This document shows positions 1-6,389 of a stretch of DNA of 12,010 bases, piece by piece. The stretch covers positions 1-12,010 of the forward strand of contig CAJMPE010000047.1 in assembly GCA_905215275.1 (NCBI GenBank). Direction: 5' to 3'. A program made the position numbers and the translations under genes. Source of the stretch: an uncultured bacterium (GTDB lineage: Bacteria; Actinomycetota; Coriobacteriia; Coriobacteriales; Coriobacteriaceae). Every line of letters starts with the position of its first letter. Within the stretch, counting starts at the first letter, position 1. The notes beneath the pieces are model-generated. The model was not told the DNA's origin. It made no database searches and saw only the letters and a list, made by a program, of their open reading frames with translations.

Positions 1-142
1 AATTCAGGGAGGCGTACGGAGACGCAGAGACGCCACCGGTGCGCTCGGTAAACCCAAATGCGATACCGCGCTCTTCACCGCCTACAACCGTCACGCCGTT
101 ATTTGTCAGGCGCTCAAGCTTAACTGGCTGTCCGCACGCCAT
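1..142 (-). CDS. pgeF: PgeF/YfiH family protein (laccase-domain, polyphenol oxidase-like), N-terminal part only
   Basis: Only the first 47 codons are present; the gene runs off the left edge. It starts at the ATG at 140-142, preceded by a good Shine-Dalgarno AAGGGAG (149-155) at a spacing of 6. The visible protein begins MACGQPVKLERLTNNG and reaches GIAFGFTERTGGVSASPYAS near residues 27-46. This matches the N-terminal family signature of YfiH/PgeF proteins (FTxRxGGVSxxPYxSLN). Family members are Zn/Cu-binding purine nucleoside-processing enzymes, and E. coli YfiH/PgeF is linked to peptidoglycan fidelity. The metal-binding His/Cys residues would lie beyond the edge, so activity cannot be judged. 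A gene of this family next to ftsZ is the usual actinobacterial arrangement, which supports the call. It lies beyond the hairpin that follows ftsZ, so its transcription may depend on read-through. An upstream in-frame-looking ATG at 145-147 is in another frame and stops after 13 codons. Confidence 0.75.
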   Translation of the reverse strand, partial: MACGQPVKLERLTNNGVTVVGGEERGIAFGFTERTGGVSASPYASLN

Positions 143-189
143 GTCATACTCCCTTCGAGAGATGCGATCACCCTAAAGAGGAGACCGAT

Positions 190-240
190 TGAAATAAATG
201 CAGAACAGGGGGTGCGGAATATCGTATCCGCACCCCCTGT
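190..240 (-). terminator. Probable intrinsic terminator after ftsZ
   Basis: A perfect 14-bp inverted repeat has arms at 205-218 and 227-240 and an 8-nt loop. On the minus strand the stem ACAGGGGGTGCGGA is followed by a moderately T-rich tail (about 190-204, TTCTGCATTTATTTC). It begins 39 bp past the ftsZ stop codon and lies entirely before pgeF. The stem is long and GC-rich, but the tail is not an unbroken T run, so termination may be partial. The hairpin could instead protect the 3' end of the ftsZ message. Confidence 0.7.
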
Positions 241-279
241 GGTTCAAACTATCCCGCAGGAAACATCCTGCAAAAGCTG

Positions 280-1419
280 TTAGAAATTGCCGCGCTTCAA
301 GAAATCGGGCAGTTCGAACTGCTCGTTGCCAAAGTTGGGAAGCTCAGAGCCGCCCACGTTGCGCGTTGCTGCGGGGGCAGCATGCGCCGGCGTGGAGGCA
401 TCGCTTGCAGACTTCGAGGCAGAAGACTGGGTCTGGCCAAACAGCTGATCTTGACGGTTGACGTTGGCATCGCTAAAGCCAGTGGCGATAACGGTGATGC
501 GAACCTGATCGCCCAGGGATTCGTCGACAACGGTACCGAAGATGATGTTGGCCTCGGGGTCGACGGCGTTGGCGACAACGTCGGCGGCATCGCTGATCTC
601 CTGGATGCCCAGGTCCTTGGAGCCGGCGATGGAAAGCAGGACGCGCGTGGCGCCATCGATGGAGCTCTCGAGCAGCGGACTGGAGATAGCCTGCTGGGCA
701 GCGTCGACGGCACGGGTGTCCCCAGAAGCGGTACCGATACCCATCATGGCGGTACCGGCCTGCTTCATGATGGTCTTAACATCGGCGAAGTCCAGGTTGA
801 TGATACCCGGGACGGTGATGAGGTCGGTGATGCCCTGGGTGCCCTGGGAAAGGACGCCATCGGCAATTGCGAAGGCCTCGAGCATCGTGGTCTTCTTCTC
901 GGCGATGTCGAGCAGCTTGTCGTTAGGGATAACGATCATGGTGTCAACGCAATCGGAGAGGGTCTTGATGCCCTCCTCGGCGCTCTTCTTGCGCTTGCGA
1001 CCCTCGAAGGTAAAGGGCTTGGTCACGACGGCGACGGTCAGCGCGCCGACCTCGTTCATCGCGATATCGGCAACGATGGGAGCGGCGCCGGTACCGGTAC
1101 CACCGCCCTCGCCGCAGGTGATGAACACCATGTCGGCGCCAGCGAGCGCCTCGGCGATATCGTCGCGGGACTCATCGGCAGCCTTGCGGCCAACCTCGGG
1201 GTTGGCGCCGGCGCCCAGGCCGCGGGTAAGGTCGGTGCCGATGTGCACCTTGATATCGGCATCAGAGATCGCGAGCGCCTGAGCATCGGTGTTGATGGCA
1301 ACAAACTCGACGCCGCGGATGCCCTCTTCGATCATTCGATTGACCGCGTTGGTACCGCCGCCGCCGACGCCGACCACCTTAATGACGGCAAGGTAGTTGT
1401 TGATCTCTGTCTCGTGCAT
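280..1419 (-). CDS. ftsZ: Cell division protein FtsZ (tubulin-like GTPase)
   Basis: FtsZ polymerises with GTP into the cytoplasmic Z-ring that recruits the divisome. The 379-residue protein has the full set of hallmarks: an N-terminal nucleotide-binding GVGGGGTNAVNRM (about 17-29), AINTD (41-45), the tubulin signature GEGGGTGTGAAP (103-114), and the T7 catalytic loop NLDFADVKTIM (208-218). A variable linker follows (about 318-365), and the conserved C-terminal peptide FELPDFLKRGNF (368-379) binds partner proteins. Glu in GEGGGTGTG, where many bacteria have Met, is the actinobacterial pattern. The open frame extends 10 codons upstream, but the ATG at 1417-1419 is chosen because GGAGGA sits 5 nt before it and the N terminus then fits the family. 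There is no ftsA upstream, so membrane tethering probably depends on another protein such as SepF, which is not in this window. The length is normal for the family. Confidence 0.98.
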   Translation of the reverse strand: MHETEINNYLAVIKVVGVGGGGTNAVNRMIEEGIRGVEFVAINTDAQALAISDADIKVHIGTDLTRGLGAGANPEVGRKAADESRDDIAEALAGADMVFITCGEGGGTGTGAAPIVADIAMNEVGALTVAVVTKPFTFEGRKRKKSAEEGIKTLSDCVDTMIVIPNDKLLDIAEKKTTMLEAFAIADGVLSQGTQGITDLITVPGIINLDFADVKTIMKQAGTAMMGIGTASGDTRAVDAAQQAISSPLLESSIDGATRVLLSIAGSKDLGIQEISDAADVVANAVDPEANIIFGTVVDESLGDQVRITVIATGFSDANVNRQDQLFGQTQSSASKSASDASTPAHAAPAATRNVGGSELPNFGNEQFELPDFLKRGNF

Positions 1420-1424
1420 GTCGG

Positions 1425-1430
1425 TCCTCC
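1425..1430 (-). promoter_or_regulatory. Ribosome binding site of ftsZ
   Basis: GGAGGA on the minus strand lies 5 nt before the ATG at 1417-1419. It is a near-perfect Shine-Dalgarno and decides between this ATG and the in-frame upstream ATG at 1447-1449. Confidence 0.85.
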
Positions 1431-1475
1431 GAACAAAGGTTATAGCCATAGCATGGGTTGACCCCTGCGCACATT

Positions 1476-1487
1476 AACCTTCAGGTT
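1476..1487. repeat. Short palindrome AACCT-TC-AGGTT in the ftsZ leader
   Basis: Perfect 5-bp arms flank a 2-bp centre, 57 bp upstream of the ftsZ start codon. It could be an operator half-site pair or could be chance; arms of this length are not rare. It is listed because a second short palindrome lies in the same 199-bp spacer. Confidence 0.3.
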
Positions 1488-1540
1488 GAAAGTAAATGCA
1501 AAGGTAAACCGTATTATGTTTGCACATTATGAGCGTTTCA

Positions 1541-1554
1541 GTCAAATAATTGAC
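1541..1554. repeat. Palindrome GTCAA-ATAA-TTGAC in the ftsZ leader
   Basis: Perfect 5-bp arms flank a 4-bp AT centre. On the minus strand its proximal arm reads TTGACT, a good -35-like hexamer. The only CATAAT boxes after it are 8 nt (1526-1531) and 21 nt (1513-1518) away, so neither spacing is canonical. It could be an operator overlapping a promoter of ftsZ, or chance in an AT-rich spacer. Confidence 0.35.
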
Positions 1555-1558
1555 CGTG

Positions 1559-1613
1559 AAAACCAAACAAACCAGATAAACGGCGTGGTATGGCCCCTCA
1601 ACAAAGCCGTTTA
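1559..1613 (-). terminator. Possible weak terminator or hairpin after ftsQ
   Basis: An 8-bp inverted repeat (TAAACGGC at 1577-1584 and GCCGTTTA at 1606-1613) encloses a 21-nt loop. It starts 5 bp past the ftsQ stop codon. On the minus strand the second arm is followed by TCTGGTTTGTTTGGTTTT, which is T-rich. The loop is large and no further inner pairing is evident, so the stem is weak. If functional it would attenuate read-through from the mur genes into ftsZ. Confidence 0.3.
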
Positions 1614-1618
1614 GGATA

Positions 1619-2884
1619 CTAGGCGGTCGGTGCGTTCCTAAACGTGTAGTTGCCCGGAGAGCGCACATTGATATAGGTCACGCCCTCTACCTGCGAAAGC
1701 AGCTTGGTCACGATGCGTTCTTTCTTGGCGATATCGTCCGAATCGCCCAGCGACACCTCAACGCCGTTGTCGAGATTTGCCGAGATAGCCTCAACGGAAG
1801 GTGTGGAAATATCCTTCACCTGGTCCAAGAACTCGCTCGAAAAACCGCGTGCGTAATCCAGGCCGGCCTTGACGGCCTTGGAGCTCACCGCCCGACCCGA
1901 AACCGGTGCGACATCGGCCGAGACGTCAGTCAACAGCACGGCGCCGTAGTGCTTGGCAAGCGCCAGGGCCGCATCGATGCCGGTCAGGGTGTTGGCACCC
2001 TCCCCCGATGTAATGACGTTCCCCTGGTCGTCCACCTCGACAGACGTCGACAGCGGAGCGATCCAGGTGTCATCGTCTCCGATAGCCCAGGCAAGGTCGT
2101 CGGAGCTGACATACGCAATGGCGGTAACTTTACGCTCCGTCGGCGTGATGATAAGCGTATGGGGAAACTGGCGCTGGACATCCACGCCCGAGACCCATGG
2201 GTTTTGCTTGAGGCCCTCGGTGATCTGATCGGGATCCACGTTAAAGAGCGACGTGTTCTCGGGAAGACTGATGAGCTGCATGGCGTCGTGCTTGGTCACA
2301 TGCTCGCTGCCATGAATCTGAATATCGGTGGCGGAGAACAGGCCGGAGTTGATGACGACGATGGCAATAATGGCAAGTACGGCCACGGCTGCCAGGATGC
2401 CGCCCGCGATCTTGCCCTTACCCTTCATGGCAGAAGCGGCGTCGGTCGCCTTACCTGCCATGGCACCGAGCGATGACAGAGGATTGATGCCCTTTTTTGC
2501 CGAAGACGCCTTGGCGGCGGGTACCGATGTCAGTGAACGCGGCTTAGCGCCAGCCAACGTACGGCTGGCATGCGGCGCACGAGCTCCCAGCGAAGGCTTG
2601 GGCGTCGCCATGGATCGGGAGGTCTTGGTGCCCATCGCCGGCTTGGGCGTCACCGAAGGACGCGGAGCCGGACGACTCGTCTTTTTAGAAGCGGGGCGTC
2701 CCCCCAGCTGAGAGCCGACGACCGGGCGCTTGGCAGGACGGACGGACCCAACAGACTTGGAGGGCAAGGCGGGCTTATGTTGAGACTGGGCAGGTGCGCC
2801 GGAACGCCCTCCGGCGCGGCGGAAGGTTGGTTTCGATGCTCTAGAAGCCGAGGAATTTAACTTCCGGTCTGAGCTCGATGCCAT
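1619..2884 (-). CDS. ftsQ: Cell division protein FtsQ/DivIB with a long basic N-terminal tail
   Basis: FtsQ is a bitopic membrane protein that links divisome parts and recruits or controls the FtsB/FtsL/FtsW/FtsI module. Of 421 residues, about 1-158 form a cytoplasmic tail rich in Ser, Ala, Pro, Lys and Arg with almost no acidic residues. One transmembrane helix follows (about 159-180, GGILAAVAVLAIIAIVVI). A POTRA domain follows at about 184-252 (ATDIQIHGSEHVTKHDAM, then NPWVSGVDVQRQFPHTLII). The rest is the extracytoplasmic FtsQ beta domain, which ends NVRSPGNYTFRNAPTA. E. coli FtsQ is near 276 residues, so most of the excess is the tail. The start at 2882-2884 has GGGAGG (2888-2893) close upstream and overlaps the end of murB by 44 bp, which suggests translational coupling. 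FtsQ sequences diverge strongly; the call rests on topology, POTRA features and position between murB and ftsZ. Confidence 0.9.
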   Translation of the reverse strand: MASSSDRKLNSSASRASKPTFRRAGGRSGAPAQSQHKPALPSKSVGSVRPAKRPVVGSQLGGRPASKKTSRPAPRPSVTPKPAMGTKTSRSMATPKPSLGARAPHASRTLAGAKPRSLTSVPAAKASSAKKGINPLSSLGAMAGKATDAASAMKGKGKIAGGILAAVAVLAIIAIVVINSGLFSATDIQIHGSEHVTKHDAMQLISLPENTSLFNVDPDQITEGLKQNPWVSGVDVQRQFPHTLIITPTERKVTAIAYVSSDDLAWAIGDDDTWIAPLSTSVEVDDQGNVITSGEGANTLTGIDAALALAKHYGAVLLTDVSADVAPVSGRAVSSKAVKAGLDYARGFSSEFLDQVKDISTPSVEAISANLDNGVEVSLGDSDDIAKKERIVTKLLSQVEGVTYINVRSPGNYTFRNAPTA

Positions 2885-3752
2885 ACGCCTCCCTCACCTT
2901 TCCGTGCACATGCCTGATAACCGCGGCCACGTCATCGGCCGAGGCGGTTCCGTTATTAACGATAAAATTAGCGTGTACGGGCGAAACTTCCGCACCGCCA
3001 ACCGAAAAACCCTTTAATCCACAATCCTCAATCAACTTGCCCACGCTTGCGTCGGGCGGGTTGCGAAAGACTGATCCGCAGGATGCACGGCCCATGGGCT
3101 GCGTGCGCTTGCGCCGCGTCAGGTACCGCTCCATGCGCTCGCGAATGTCGGCCTTGGGCGCGGGCTTGAGTTTAAGCACGCACTCGAGAATGATTTCGTT
3201 ACGCGGCAGGCTGCACTCGCGATACCCCCAAGCGATCTCGGACCCTGCATAGTGCTTAATACCGGACGCCGGATCAAACGTGACCACGTCCTCGATAAGG
3301 GAGCCGATCCACTCGGTCCGCGTACCTGCGTTCATGGACACGGCGCCGCCGACCGAACCGGGAATACCAACCGCGAACTCAAGGCCCGAAAGCCCACGCG
3401 ACAAGGCGTCGTTGACCAAACGCGCGAACATCACGCCCGCACCAACGGTCAGCGTGCAGCCGTCCTCGGCAACAACCGTGCGCTGAAACTCACGTCCCAG
3501 CGAAATAACGGCGCCGCGATAACCGGCATCGGCAACCAACAGGTTAGACCCCTTGCCGATAATCACCCACGGCACCTGCTCGCGGTCGAGCACCGCCACG
3601 GCGCGACGCAGGGCATGGTAGCTATGGCACGTCACAAAGAGGTCGGCCTTGCCACCGATACGATAGCTTGTATGGCGTGCAAGACGTTCGTCCTCGACCA
3701 CGTCCGTGTCGATCATGCCCGAAAGCGCCATGACGGCGTTAAACAGACCCAT
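2841..3752 (-). CDS. murB: UDP-N-acetylenolpyruvoylglucosamine reductase MurB
   Basis: MurB uses NADPH and FAD to reduce UDP-GlcNAc-enolpyruvate to UDP-MurNAc in the cytoplasm. The 303-residue protein shows the family motifs in order: HTSYRIGG (27-34) and GKGSNLLV (66-73) of the FAD-binding part, GIPGSVGGAVSMNAGT (129-144), WGYREC (175-180, catalytic-region Arg178), CGSVFRNPP (225-233, proton-donor Ser227), GKLIEDCGLKG (238-248), SPVHANFIVN (257-266) and the final Glu297 in RPEVKFLG. Its length and the YR motif fit the shorter type II MurB, as in Gram-positive bacteria. It lies 5 bp after the murC stop codon. No clear Shine-Dalgarno precedes the ATG at 3752; internal Met8 and Met13 are possible starts, so expression probably relies on coupling to murC. 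The 3' end overlaps the ftsQ start. Confidence 0.96.
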   Translation of the reverse strand: MGLFNAVMALSGMIDTDVVEDERLARHTSYRIGGKADLFVTCHSYHALRRAVAVLDREQVPWVIIGKGSNLLVADAGYRGAVISLGREFQRTVVAEDGCTLTVGAGVMFARLVNDALSRGLSGLEFAVGIPGSVGGAVSMNAGTRTEWIGSLIEDVVTFDPASGIKHYAGSEIAWGYRECSLPRNEIILECVLKLKPAPKADIRERMERYLTRRKRTQPMGRASCGSVFRNPPDASVGKLIEDCGLKGFSVGGAEVSPVHANFIVNNGTASADDVAAVIRHVHGKVREAYGIELRPEVKFLGF

Positions 3753-3757
3753 AGAGG

Positions 3758-5176
3758 TTAAGCGTCTTTCTTGGCAGTCAGATACTCGATGAACTCGGGG
3801 CCGACGGTCGTAACGTCGCCGGCACCCATGGTGAGCAGCAGGTCGCCCTCGCCCACGAGCTTCTCAAGCTCCTGGTTGAGCTCAAGACGGCTGGAGCAGT
3901 ACACGACCTCCTTGCCGGGGTGCTTGGCGCGAACGGTATCTGCGAGCATCTTGGAGGTAACGCCCGGAATCGGCATCTCGCCGGCGGAGAACACATCGAT
4001 CAGCAGCAGCTTATCGGCGTTGGCAAAGGCATCGGCAAAGTCATCGCACAGAGCCTGCAGGCGCGAATAGCGGTGCGGCTGGAACACGACGTCGACATGT
4101 TTGTAGCCCAGCGAAGAGGCAGCAGCGAGCGTCGCCTTGATCTCGGTGGGATGATGGCCGTAATCGTCAACCACCGTGATGCCGTCGATATCGCCCACGT
4201 GGGTAAAGCGACGGCGGACGCCCTCAAAACTCGAAAGTGCCTTAGCGGCGGCGTCGATATCGAGGCCAAGGACATGGGCGACGGTCAAGACGGCCGTGGC
4301 GTTGAGCATGTTGTGACGACCGGGGTTGCTCTTAATCTCGACAGCGTGCTCGGTGCCGTCCTCAAAGCGAACGATAAAGTCGCTCTGGATGCCCTTGACA
4401 TCCGGATGTACGCAGACGATGTCGTTGTTCTCGGCAAAGCCATAGGAAAGCACATGACGGCCCGTCGACTTGGCGAGCTCGACCAGATGCGGATCCTCGC
4501 CGCAAACGATGACGGTGCCGTCCTCGCCCACCAGCCCCATAAACTTGGCAAAGGTGGCCTCGATCTCCTCGATGCCCGAGTAGTGATCGAGATGGTCGGC
4601 CTCGACGTTGGTCACGATGACCACGTTGGGGTTCAGGAACAGGAACGAGCTGTCGGACTCGTCGGCCTCGGCGACAAAGTAGTTACCCGAGCCGTTCTTG
4701 CCGTTGGTGTCGTAGCCCTCGACGATGCCGCCGATTAAAAAGCTGGGGTCCAGACCCATGCGATCGAGCATCGTGGCGCACATCGAAGACGTCGTGGTCT
4801 TGCCGTGCGTGCCGGCAACGGCGACGGTGGTGTAGCCGTGGCCCAGGGCCGAGAGCATCTTGGCACGGGGCCACACGGGAATACCGAGCTCGCGGGCACG
4901 CACGAGCTCGGGGTTGGACTCGGGAATTGCGGTGGAGACAACAACCACGTCGGGCTTGACCTCGTCGATCGTGGCGGCCTCATGGCCCACATGCACCTTC
5001 ACACCAGCGCGGGTAAGCTGGCGGATATAACGTGACGTCTTAAGGTCGGAGCCGGTAACGATGTAACCGCGCTCGTGCAGGACGAGGGCGATGCCGCTCA
5101 TGCCGGCGCCACCGATACCGATAAAGTGGGCGCTCTTGAACTCGGGCGCGGAGGTTGCAGTCTGGGAATCAGCCAT
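3758..5176 (-). CDS. murC: UDP-N-acetylmuramate--L-alanine ligase MurC
   Basis: MurC adds L-Ala to UDP-MurNAc using ATP, the first step of stem peptide assembly. The 472-residue protein has the N-terminal UDP-binding GIGGAGMSGIA (20-30), the P-loop AGTHGKTTTSSM (121-132), EADESDSSF (170-178), the NVEADHLDHY segment with the ligase His (190-199), the GRHNMLNA motif (286-293) with both conserved Asn residues, the C-terminal DDYGHHPTEI (337-346) and FQPHRYSR (365-372). All key family residues I can recognise are present. The open frame continues nine codons upstream to an ATG at 5203, but the ATG at 5174-5176 is preferred: AAGGAG (5188-5193) lies 11 nt before it and would otherwise be inside the gene. 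A 97-bp gap separates it from murG, one of the looser junctions in the operon; I found no convincing promoter there. Confidence 0.97.
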   Translation of the reverse strand: MADSQTATSAPEFKSAHFIGIGGAGMSGIALVLHERGYIVTGSDLKTSRYIRQLTRAGVKVHVGHEAATIDEVKPDVVVVSTAIPESNPELVRARELGIPVWPRAKMLSALGHGYTTVAVAGTHGKTTTSSMCATMLDRMGLDPSFLIGGIVEGYDTNGKNGSGNYFVAEADESDSSFLFLNPNVVIVTNVEADHLDHYSGIEEIEATFAKFMGLVGEDGTVIVCGEDPHLVELAKSTGRHVLSYGFAENNDIVCVHPDVKGIQSDFIVRFEDGTEHAVEIKSNPGRHNMLNATAVLTVAHVLGLDIDAAAKALSSFEGVRRRFTHVGDIDGITVVDDYGHHPTEIKATLAAASSLGYKHVDVVFQPHRYSRLQALCDDFADAFANADKLLLIDVFSAGEMPIPGVTSKMLADTVRAKHPGKEVVYCSSRLELNQELEKLVGEGDLLLTMGAGDVTTVGPEFIEYLTAKKDA

Positions 5177-5187
5177 GTGCTCGTGTA

Positions 5188-5193
5188 CTCCTT
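5188..5193 (-). promoter_or_regulatory. Ribosome binding site of murC
   Basis: AAGGAG on the minus strand lies 11 nt before the ATG at 5174-5176. The spacing is slightly long, but this is the only strong Shine-Dalgarno near the gene start, and it rules against the longer frame starting at 5203. Confidence 0.7.
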
Positions 5194-5273
5194 GCGTAAA
5201 CACTGCCTGTAACCCGTTAACTGTACCGCACCTACCGCATCCGCGCGAGGGCGACCGGCGATATCCCGTCTAA

Positions 5274-6389
5274 CTAACGCAATCCCTCTACCGCGTCGGC
5301 CAAAAGCGCGGCGGCACGGTCCTGGGCCAAGCCACGCGCCGCCTGACGCATCGCATCACGCGCCGCAGCGTCATCGATCAGGTGCAGCAGCTCGTCGGCA
5401 AAGGCAGGGGCATCGATATCGGCATCGGCGCAAAGCACGCCGGCGCCGGCATCGACCAGGTAACGCGCATTCGTGGTCTGGTGGTCGGCCGTGGCGTGCG
5501 GATACGGTACGAGTACCGAGGGCACGGCAAGCGCGGCGATCTCGGCCACGCTCGAGGCACCGGAACGCGAGAGCACCAAATCGGCCGCAGCCAGCATATC
5601 GCCCATGTTGTCGATGTAGGGCTGGACACGATAGCGCTTCGCCTCCTCGGGCGTCAGCGCCAAAGCGCTCTCGGTCTCCTCAAAGCCGTCGGCACCCGTC
5701 GAATGCAAAATGTAGAGATTCTCGCGGGTCAGCAGCTCACTCTTGAGCGAGGCAACGCGCTCGTTGAGATGCTGAGCACCGAGCGAACCACCAAAGACGA
5801 GCAGAAGCGTCGCGTCCTCGGGCACACCGAGCGTCCTGCGACCGCGAGCGCGATCGCCCTCGATCACCGAACGACGCACGGGATTGCCCGTCATGAGCAC
5901 ATGGTCGGGGTCGCCCTCGCGCTCAAAGACCGCGCGGGCCGCAGGTACCGAAATGCACACGCGGGCGGCATGTGAGTTCATCATCTTATTGGCCAGACCC
6001 GGAACAGAGTTCTGCTCGTGCAGCAGATACGGAACGCCGGCGCCCTTGCACCAACCCAGCAGCGGGACCTCAACGTAAGCACCAAAGCCGATAGCGGCAT
6101 CGGGCTTACCGACCTTTGAGAAGTGACTGGCAAGCGCACGCTTCGCCTTGTTGACGCGCCACAGCGAGGTCAGCGCCGTCCAGGGACGGGAGCGATCGAA
6201 GCCCGTGACCGTGATGGGCACAAAATCGAATCCGGCCTCGGGAACCAGACGGCCCTCGAGCTTGCGCGATTGGCCCACGAACACAACGTGATGACCGCGG
6301 TCACGCAGCTCCTCGGCCAAGGCGAGCGCGGGGTTGATATGTCCTGCCGTGCCGCCAGCTGCAATAGCAACGGTCATCTTATCGGTCAT
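5274..6389 (-). CDS. murG: UDP-GlcNAc:lipid I GlcNAc transferase MurG
   Basis: MurG is a GT-B fold transferase on the inner membrane face that adds GlcNAc to lipid I to make lipid II. The 371-residue protein has the N-terminal glycine-rich GGTAGHINPALALAEEL (12-28), HEQNSVPG (124-131), TGNPVR (167-172), the C-domain GGSLGAQHLNE (200-210), RSGASSVAEI (275-284) and PHATADHQTTNA (297-308), which binds UDP-GlcNAc. The second N-domain G-loop reads GFGAYVEVP (101-109), where GFGGYVSGP is more usual, a mild deviation. The ATG at 6387-6389 is chosen over a frame start 11 codons upstream because AAGGGA lies 5 nt before it. This start overlaps the end of ftsW by 11 bp. Length is normal for the family. 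Confidence 0.97.
   Translation of the reverse strand: MTDKMTVAIAAGGTAGHINPALALAEELRDRGHHVVFVGQSRKLEGRLVPEAGFDFVPITVTGFDRSRPWTALTSLWRVNKAKRALASHFSKVGKPDAAIGFGAYVEVPLLGWCKGAGVPYLLHEQNSVPGLANKMMNSHAARVCISVPAARAVFEREGDPDHVLMTGNPVRRSVIEGDRARGRRTLGVPEDATLLLVFGGSLGAQHLNERVASLKSELLTRENLYILHSTGADGFEETESALALTPEEAKRYRVQPYIDNMGDMLAAADLVLSRSGASSVAEIAALAVPSVLVPYPHATADHQTTNARYLVDAGAGVLCADADIDAPAFADELLHLIDDAAARDAMRQAARGLAQDRAAALLADAVEGLR

Noticed and set aside
382..1461. A 359-codon plus-strand open frame opposite ftsZ
   Set aside because: It is an antisense shadow of ftsZ with Gly/Asp/Leu-rich composition and no family features; ftsZ on the other strand is certain.
1474..1668. A 64-codon minus-strand open frame spanning the ftsQ end and the ftsZ leader
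   Set aside because: It overlaps ftsQ in another frame, has no clear ribosome site and no recognisable features; the spacer looks regulatory rather than coding.
5177..5273. Possible promoter in the 97-bp gap between murG and murC
   Set aside because: TACAGT and TTTACG-like hexamers occur but without partner boxes at useful spacing; a ribosome binding site is the only clear element.
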